Source: Aelia acuminata
Taxonomy: Eukaryota > Arthropoda > Insecta > Hemiptera > Pentatomidae
Assembly: GCA_911387785.2 (NCBI GenBank)
Contig: OU426980.1
Span: forward strand, 117,704,574-117,768,573
Length of the DNA: 64,000 nucleotides
Reading direction: 5' to 3'
The notes under the pieces are model-generated. The model was given only the letters and a program-made list of their open reading frames with translations. It ran no database searches and was not told the origin of the DNA. Shown piece after piece: positions 56,266 through 64,000 of this stretch (the stretch's first letter is position 1; each line of letters starts with the position of its first letter). The position numbers and the translations under genes were made by a program.

Positions 56266-58271
56266 GTTTAGTAGAATTTATGTAGAGGATTCGCAAATGA
56301 AATAAGAGAGATATATATGTATGGTTTTGCCCCTTTTTTTATATACCCACCAATTTCTCTTTTTTGTCTTTAATATTGCATATAATTTCTTGATAATATT
56401 ATTTTTTTCATTAAAATAAGCAAATGAGAAGAATGAATAAAAAAAAAAAATGTATAGCCAAGTTCCATGAAGGTACTCAGAACGTTTTTAATTATGCCTT
56501 AACATATTTTAAGTCAAAGGCTATGCTTTCGATAAATGTTTGAATTTACTTTCTTCGAAAAATAATACATTATAATTTCAGAAATTAACAGGTTAGTAAA
56601 TACGCCTCCTGGCAAATTTCTTGTTCCTTGGTTTTGCATCGCTATGGTATATATATGGTGACAAAAATATGCTAAATTATGAGCAAATCTAGCGGCCAAA
56701 ATATGGATTATTGAAGCTTTTTGGAAACATTTGCCATATGTGTAGTCGTATTTCGTGTTAGAATAAGGATTATGCGTACGTGAAAACTATAATCTGATTA
56801 AATATCAGCAATCATCATGTCACTCACTGTATGAATGATGTTTCAGATAATTTTTACTGTATAATAAATCATTCTTCGTATTTTATTTACAAATATTATT
56901 TTTTACATGGCAGCAGTTAAATAAAATATTTATTCGGAACTTTAATTTTAATTGACTTAACGATAAAAAAGTAATGTGTAGCGATATGGGTATGAACTAC
57001 GGCTTCAAATTTCATTCGATGTAGAAAATTTAAATACGAAGTGAAAGACATCAGCGTATGCTAATAAAACGTTTTGAGAAAAAACAAAACAAAAACATAA
57101 AACAAGGAACCTTGTAACTAGGCCAAAAATAAAAGAAAATAAATAAAGGGGTAACTAAATCCACAGAGGGATGTCCCTGAGGTGTGTTGGCCCAAGAGCA
57201 AATATTTGTAGGGGACTGTGTCCAATGCAGTAACAGCAGAACACCGCGTGTTTTACAATGTTTTGGGGATTAGTTTCCACACGAAGATGACGTACAGCAT
57301 GTTGGTTTCCAAGCCAATAAGTTGAATTAGATTATATTGGTTATATACATGTAAAAATCCAAAGAAAGAATGAAGTACGTTTGAAATAAATCGTATACAT
57401 ATATTTACAAAAGTAACATTTGTTCTAAAACATTTAGTAAGCTAAGACTAACAGAATATGTAAAAATCCAGATCGTATTCTGTTATATACGTGCCACAGT
57501 CGATTTTTTTTTTTTTTATAAACGGAACAGTGTGAAGATGATAATTTAACGTTACATTTAAATGAAAAAAAGAATAAAACAGAAAAGCCAAATGTCTGAA
57601 AGTTTCTCAATACTTCCAACTTTATTTCTAAATGAGGCTGTTCAAGTGAGAAAATTCACGAACCTCCCATTCAAATTAATGCTTTAAGTTAGTTGATGGG
57701 AACGAATAATTATACGAATTCAATGTGAAGGCATTCCTAGTTCAATTTACATGAATTATACTACTAAACAATCCTCATTAGTTAATCAATGGGGTAATAG
57801 ACAGAAAGGGGTGAAAGAGAGTAAGTAAGGAAAATTTGTATCTTACATTAAGATTGGAAAGTGAAGTTATAAGGATGTTTCTCAGTAAAAGAAAAAAATA
57901 TATATATCTCTAAAAAGAAGTCCGAATAATCTGAAATTTGGCATTTGTTTTACATTGATGCATGCAACAAATAACCGAAAAATTATTAAAATCCAAGACC
58001 TAAAGGTTGAGACCCTCGTTTGACTTGATTTGGAATAACCCTAACGATAAAGAATTAACTTCGAATGTATCAATAGTAAATTATCGTATACGGTCCAATT
58101 GAAATATTGACCTAACGCAAAGTGCTTAGTCGTGCAGATATGTTTAAAAAAAGTCATGTTTTTATTTTTCTTTTAGTTTCATTTAAAAATGTTCCTAGAG
58201 CTGTTAATACCACTAATTATAGTTTTTACATATATTGGTTTATGCTACAGAGATTAAACTGGTACTAATTA
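56266..58271. other. Intron, nothing recognised
   Basis: AT-rich, with the second copy of the 53.15k repeat near 58165-58250. No coding exon. Confidence 0.4.
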
Positions 58272-60100
58272 TTAAATTTTTGAAATTATATAATTTAGGA
58301 GTTCTTACTAAATTTATCAATATTTTAAAAAATATTTATTCGAAATCTGAATCGGCTATTAGGGGTACTGAGGGAATTTCTGAGTTTTTTTTCTGTGAAT
58401 AGTGGTGTACTCCAGGGTTGTTTACTCAGTCCACTTCTATTTTCTTTGTTTTTGGATGATCTTCCTCTTGCTCTTGAAGGATGAGTTCGTATAGGAGGTA
58501 CTTGTATCCGAATTTTAATGTATGCTGATGATATCGTGTTGCTTGCTGAAGATAGGTTTACATTGCAAAGAAATATACACCTTTTGGCATCCTATTGCGA
58601 TAATTGGAATCTGAGTTAATCTCTCTAAATCCAAAATTATGGTCTTTAGAAATGGTGGTAGACTGGCCGCTGCAGAAAAATGGAAATATAATTGTTTGCC
58701 AATAGAAGTGGTGAATACCTACAAATATTTGGGTGTTACATTAAGGTCCCGCCTTTTTCTCATGTACCATTTGAAAGAATGCATATTGGCAGTTAAAATG
58801 GGTCCTAACAGAAATTTGTCAAGTTTTATTTCTCATGATGTAATCACTCTCTCTGCTAAAAAACAAATATTTGATGCTGTAATACGATCTATAGTATGCT
58901 ATGCAGCTCAAATTTGGGGTTATTAGAGGTATGATGAGTTGGAAAAGTTTCAGTATTTTTTTTATTAAAAAATTGTTCTCTTTGCCGCCTGCTACGGCAT
59001 ACATGGTTTATTCAGATACAGCTACGGACTTGCTTGAGGTGTTTAACTTGAAGTTACACTTTAAGTATTGCCTTAAGGTGGTGAACTCAGCTGATGCATG
59101 TATTTCTAAAACTATAGCATTAGAAGTCATTAAGCGCAATATCTTTTGGTTTAAACATTGTTGCGATTTGGCGGAAAGATATTCATGTTCGTTTGACAGA
59201 ACTCTGGATAATGTTTTATTATGGAAAGACCAGTTAGCTGTATTATTGACCGCTATCACGTGCCATCATAGGGAACAGTGTGAGCTGGCTGCGATGAATC
59301 CTAATAGATTTCTTTTGTATAAAGAATTAAATCGTGATATCAAAGTTTTTAGATTCAAAGATGGCTGTTGTAGGGATCTCACTAGGAACGATTTATGTTG
59401 GGTGTTCAAACTTAGATGAGAAATCCTTTATTTAAATTACACCCCAAGGCTTGATAGGGAAAATAACAATAGCCAACTTTGTAACCTAGCCGTTAGAAAG
59501 GACCGTGTTCAGCTCTCAGTAACATTCGAATAAAGATTCTAGGTTCTAGTACTTTCCATATTACTTTTTTAATTTCTCTCCTTAATGCCCCCACTGCAAA
59601 CGAATGCCGTGAAATTGTAAATTATACTCGTCATGCATGGTCCCATCGTCACCACTTAATCCATCCAACGTAGACAGAATTCATCTTTCGTTTCTCTTTA
59701 CTCTTTATTTTTATATAATTTTGTATTTTATTATATAGCATTATGTATTTTATTTTCATTTCTTAATTATGCCTTTCAATCTTTTGTTTTTGCAGCCCTT
59801 AATTAACTTGTATTTTATTTTTTAACCCAAATCAGAATTTTTAGTAATTGATAAATATTATTTTCCTTATTTTATATTTGTACTTTAATCAGAAGAGTCT
59901 AGTTTTTTATTTGTTTTATTTATTTTTATTACTTTATATCTTTATGTGTTTTTAAAATTTATTTTTATTTATTTACTCTACCAGTAATTTTGGTTTAAAA
60001 TTTTGTATAAATTTTCCGGCAGACGGATTTCCATGCCGTACAATGTTTTTCTCTTATGTCTATAGTTTGTAAATTCTATTATTCAATAAAGCATTATTAT
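58272..60100 (+). pseudogene. LINE 3' half, same family as the left-edge element
   Basis: Plus-strand frames encode LGVLTKFINILKNIYSKSES, SGVLQGCLLSPLLFSLFLDD, catalytic YADDIVLLAEDR, KIMVFRNGGRLAAAEKWK, YKYLGVTLRSRL, then KKLFSLPPATAYMVYSD, LEVFNLKLHFKYCLKVVNSA and near 59610-59660 NECREIVNYTRHAWSHRHHL. At least three frame breaks disable it. A 3' UTR follows, ending near aataaagcattattattaat (about 60080-60100). VFRNGGRL..EKWK and YKYLGxTLxxRL match the copy at 1-1105. Confidence 0.88.
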
Positions 60101-61397
60101 TAATTAATTAAATTAAAGTGGGAAATATTTATACATCTCATTTATGTACTGAGTTAAAGTGTACGCAACACGCAATCAAAGACACTTTTGATAAATAAAA
60201 GGATGAGAAAAACAAACAGAAGCTATTTATGTATTTCGGATGCAAAAAAAAAAAATATGTTTTACAAAGTGTTGGCGGTGTTTAACAAGGTCGTTTCACT
60301 TCAAAGGAAATACGAGTGTATGGTAATTTTCTAACATGATTATCAAGTAATTTCTTTGCGGGGACCTAATTTATAAAATTCAGCGTACTTTCATAAAACT
60401 CCTTTGAAGTAAAAAAAATTAAAGAAGGAAGAAAAATATAAAATAAAAGCGTAGCTATACCCATTAAAAAAAGTTTGAATTGTTATTTTTAATCTTATTC
60501 TGTATACAGGCGTGTAATTTCATAGCAATTAATATGGTTTGGATGGTTAGTAAATCAGCTTTCTGACGTATTTCGCTACTTTGAATTAGTGGCAAATCCT
60601 AAAGAGTTATAAATAGCTGAAAAGAATTCTCCAGAGAAATCAATCCCAAAAATTTGTATTTTTTTATTGTTATAAATAATCGTTTTTGGAAATACAAAAA
60701 ATTAATTTGATTAGTTTTTTATTAAATAACATTTATTTTTACTGTTTAATTGAAGCGCCTTTTTTGGGCGTAATTTATTTTATATACATTTCAATTACTT
60801 TGTGCATATTTTTTAACACAATAAAATGAATATACTGATATATAACGACCTACGCATCTATTAAATGTAGAAAAAAATATTTAAAACATTATATAAATTA
60901 ATTTTTTCTCGACTCCTAGGGCGTATTAAAAGAAACCCTTAGACATAGGTATATTATTTTTGGACCTAGAATCACCAAACAAATTTTGATCAAAATCTGT
61001 GACCAATCACCTATTTGCTCACCTTATTAGATTTTTTACGACTTAATTTATACCATACTCATTCATTTATTTTTAAATAATTTAATTTGGGGATTATGGA
61101 TGATTTCATTACCCATTTAAAAAAATGAAAAATTTAGGGACTCAAATTTGGTTTGGTATATTTAAAATTATACCAATATAGTAATATATTCTTATTATAT
61201 TTTCAATACGATAATTTTTTTTAAACCCTTATTGATATTTAAAACTGCATAAAGTAATAGATAAAGATAATGAATAAACTTCTCGAGAAACTAACCATCG
61301 GTAGCTCTCTAAAAATAAATTATTAAAATAATAATTTTATGTTTTGGATCAGCTGTGTGATCGGAACCGTAGATTGTTTCACCCAAGCTCAAAGCGC

Positions 61398-61399
<2 letters not shown>
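60101..61399. other. Intron, nothing recognised
   Basis: AT-rich, without supported genes or repeat ends. Confidence 0.4.

Positions 61400-61462
<63 letters not shown>
61400..61462. repeat. (AT)n microsatellite
   Basis: About 63 bp of alternating T and A, 177 bp from the donor of channel exon 1 in window. Confidence 0.95.
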
Positions 61463-61466
<4 letters not shown>

Positions 61467-61638
61467 CTTCCAAATAATAGTTTCACTTTAAAAAATGATA
61501 AATATTGAAAATTTATAGTTATTTATAGGTTATTAATTTGGTCATACTTTTTCATTTACTTTGATCGAAAGAATATATCAAGTAAAAGTAAATCAATGAA
61601 TATCAGGAAATAAATAATATTACTTAATTTTTTCTTAC

Positions 61639-61739
61639 CGGGATGAAGAAGGTTTTTCCTTCTTCTCCTCAGGCGGTTCCTCTTCATCATCGGTTTTTAA
61701 GCAAGTTATTTTTTGCAGTTCAGCATCATGCCCGTCGTG
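61639..61739 (-). CDS. CNG channel exon 1 in window: acidic/basic N-terminal linker
   Basis: The acceptor ends ttgttacag and the donor is GTAAG. The translation is rich in acidic and lysine residues (KTDDEEEPPEEKKEKPSSS) and resembles the cytosolic N-terminal linker of CNG channels. It ends two bases into an arginine codon that the 46.9k exon completes with C. It carries no recognisable domain, so the assignment rests on splice sites, phase and position. It is less certain than the others, and a small extra exon in the 14.6 kb intron cannot be excluded. Confidence 0.7.
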
Positions 61740-62628
61740 CTGTAACAAACATAATATCAAAATAAGGAATCGGTTATATAATCATTTTATCTAACATAAG
61801 TTACTACATTTAGAGTGCTCTTAAACATTAAAAAGTTTATGTTCTTGAAGCATAAACGGCATAAAAGTGACTTTGATAATAACATGTATGTGACAGAGGA
61901 CAATATGAATCAGTGAGAGTAACACGAAGCTAGGTAATATAAGATTTTTTAATTGGTAATATCATGAATTGACGTAAAAGATTTAACATGGTTAACAAAC
62001 TGATTAATAGAAATAATTGGAAATTTCAGGTAAAAAATAATAAAAAGGTATATTTGAATATGAAAATCACACACACAAAATTGTGATTAGACCATAAATG
62101 ATGTAAGTATATATAAGGTATAAAGTATATAATGATAATATGTATAAAGTTAATAATATGTATGGGATTACAAATGTAAGGAATATTAAGTATAAATTAA
62201 TAAAACAACGTTGTCAATTATAATGTATTGGTGATATTGATATATTTTTATGGATAGAGTCTTGCGGATAGGCAAAGTGGGCCTCAAACGTTGACTAAGC
62301 AGAGTTTAGGTGGATATATTATAAATTATCCTCAATAAAAAAGTAACGTATTAAAATATTATGTGCATGTAGTATAAAAGGCATAACAGTGACATGTAAA
62401 ATCAACCATCCATATGAAGCATTACAATAATGTTGCAATTAGGAAGGTCCGTTGGACACCATTTTTTTCTCCCTTTTCTCTGTTCTCTCCTTCTTTTCTC
62501 TCCTGACACATCAGAAGATTTTAGAAAATCGATTGGGATAAAAATTATAAACCATTAATTAGTAAGTTTATGGATTTTATAATGGATGACAACATGGTTA
62601 TGTTATACAGTCGTGTATATAGCTCGCG
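61740..62628. repeat. Upstream intron with a degenerate repeat near 62260-62300
   Basis: gataggcaaagtgggcctca then aacgttgact looks like a decayed copy of the GGGCC...GCCCGAAACGTT repeat. No further channel exon was recognised. Confidence 0.4.
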
Positions 62629-63326
62629 GACATAGCTGCGAAACAGGCACTTAACCTCCCGGACGATGCGCGGCCATTTTAATGCCCCAAGAAACGTGAA
62701 TTCCCCTAAAACACAAAATATTAGAAAAATGGCAAGCCATGTGGAAAGAGTGCCCACCCAGCAAATTGAAAACAATTAAAAAATTGGTGAAACCGTGGAA
62801 CACCGGCTATGGCATAGCCAGCCTGAGAATTGGACTCACCAACTTAACTCATCTACACATTAAGGTCTGGTCACATATAACCGCACCGCAGTACGTGCGT
62901 GTATCGGATCTGTTTCATTTACGAAGGATAGGTAGATAGTAAAAGGTCACAAATGCCCGACACCGGGTCAACCGACCCGTTAGTTTTAATTTCTGAATTT
63001 AACGATGAATGCATTTTTTTTAATTTATTTATTTTCTTTTTCTATTTTTTTTCCCTCTCACCTTAATATTGTACATGCATAGTTGGTAATACAGATAAAC
63101 ATAGTTAAAATATAATAATATAAATTAAATAATTAATTCTCTTCAATTTATAATATAGATAGTTTTCTTGTTTCAAACTAATAAAGGTAACTGGTAGTGA
63201 GGAAATTAATATTAAAATGTACCTCTATAAGACGTTAGTCTCAATAATTAAAGACAAATAGTTAAACAAAGGCATTGATGACTTTTTGGTTTCATGCCTT
63301 GTAAACCCCAATAAACAAACAAACAG
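62629..63326 (+). pseudogene. 5'-truncated I-like LINE copy (RNase H end to 3' tail)
   Basis: The plus strand starts ADIAAKQALNLPDDARPF (end of RNase H), then WKECPPSKLKTIKKLVKPWN and ASLRIGLTNLTHLHI. These align with WEESPASKLKHIKKDVKPW and TRLRLGHTRMTHVHLF of the intact ORF2. The 3' end, gcattgatgactttttggtt then aataaacaaacaaacag, is a diverged form of the same LINE tail. Confidence 0.88.
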
Positions 63327-64000
63327 TCGTGTTCGGGAAGTTTTGAGTTGTCGAAGACGAAGCGAGTTTATTATTATTATTTTAAACACAGAAAAAAAGT
63401 AACAGAGATTCTAAATAAAATTTCCTACCAGAATGTTCCCAAAAAAGGGCATGGTCTATTTCCCTTTCTTTTCGATTAATATTAATTTATTTACATTTTT
63501 TTATTTTCACCGATAATTTATTTGTATTCGAAAATTGTTTAGGTTTTTAGGAACTAGAAACACTCATATGAAACACATCTGGAATAGCCAGTAATTAAAT
63601 TTAGATTTAAAAAATTGAAATTGCTGAGATTTTGAAAACAAATTTATTTCTAAAACTACACCTTACCCCCATTTTCCGTTGTTTTTTTTATGCGTACTGG
63701 CAACTGATCATCCGGTAATATTTAAAGTAATGTAATATATTTAATTATTTCATGAAAATATAAAAGTATTTAAATAATAACGTTAAAATAAATCCATAAT
63801 TATCTTTTTTACTAGCGATAATAATACGTTATGTATCTTCTAAATTCTTAAAGGGGATTATGAATTATAAATCCATAGGAAGCGCTGTTCTCGCTATATT
63901 GGTTAGTATGAGAAGATGACAAATGATAGTCCTTGTTTTGGGCCCCAGCTAGAATCGGCCAATGGGATGGCCCCTTTTATACTGGGATTCCCTTTTTTTA
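63327..64000. other. Right flank, nothing recognised
   Basis: AT-rich sequence, presumably still intron of the channel gene. No exon or repeat end supported. Confidence 0.4.

Larger units (their letters stand above)
1389..61739 (-). other. CNGL-type cyclic-nucleotide-gated channel gene (13 exons in window, 5' incomplete)
   Basis: The gene encodes a plasma-membrane cation channel subunit with six transmembrane segments, a pore loop, a C-linker and a cyclic-nucleotide-binding domain. It was assembled from thirteen minus-strand exons. Every junction has GT at the donor and AG at the acceptor, and phases match exactly: exon lengths in transcript order are 101, 151, 480, 284, 59, 151, 106, 155, 84, 170, 136, 1747 and 108. 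From memory, the filter TIGDLP, the pre-S1 KREDSFLKRFSTRQIPE and the CNBD FGEIGILNLDG resemble insect CNGL rather than CNGA/CNGB. The largest intron (47039-61638) is 14.6 kb. The start codon and first exon(s) lie right of the window. The opening frame of the 61.6k exon is fixed only by phase with the next exon. The gene class is very confident; the exact ortholog name is a family-level inference. Confidence 0.95.

Overview
This is a 64 kb piece of a very AT-rich animal genome, most likely an insect. The evidence is GT-AG introns, the insect-type sequence of a cyclic-nucleotide-gated channel, and a dense load of retrotransposons, DNA transposons, Penelope-like pieces, tRNA-derived SINEs and (AT)n microsatellites. 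A species cannot be named from the sequence. There are no operons, no prokaryotic genes and no CRISPR array.

One host gene dominates the window. It is a cyclic-nucleotide-gated cation channel of the insect CNGL (CNG-like) type on the minus strand. Thirteen coding exons were joined by hand from 61739 down to 1389. All junctions are GT-AG and the reading phase is kept at each one. They give 3732 coding bases, or 1244 codons. The order is an acidic N-terminal linker (61.6k), the conserved pre-S1 region (46.9k), S1-S4 (37.0k), S4-S5-pore (36.3k), S6 (25.9k), C-linker (25.3k, 22.7k), cyclic-nucleotide-binding domain (18.5k, 17.8k, 16.1k), a post-CNBD basic helix (10.7k), a 1.75 kb low-complexity tail exon (1.6-3.3k) and a C-terminal coiled coil (1.4k). 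The start codon lies beyond the right edge. The C-terminus is either just after the coiled coil or beyond the left edge.

Everything else is mobile or repetitive DNA, nearly all of it in the introns. The best-preserved item is a full-length two-ORF non-LTR retrotransposon (3626-9385) with both ORFs open and a 13-bp target-site duplication. A 61-bp stub carrying almost the same 3' end, with its own 14-bp duplication, sits at 14686-14746. Other items are a decayed related LINE fused to a Tc1-type transposase remnant just upstream of a CNBD exon (18.7-22.1k), a Transib (RAG1-like) element with terminal repeats and a 5-bp duplication (44906-46674), and a Penelope-like remnant between inverted arms (30.1-31.1k). 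There is also a second large inverted-repeat element (39.15-40.6k), a nested palindromic composite of SINE and LINE pieces around a 154-bp tandem array (48.3-50.9k), small MITE-like elements, and several RTE-like LINE tails.

I did not find an obviously new biological system. The most useful leads are a paired SILK plus RVxF phosphatase-1 docking signature in the channel tail, the apparently intact retrotransposon with its 61-bp stub, and hammerhead-like motifs linked to Penelope-type repeats.
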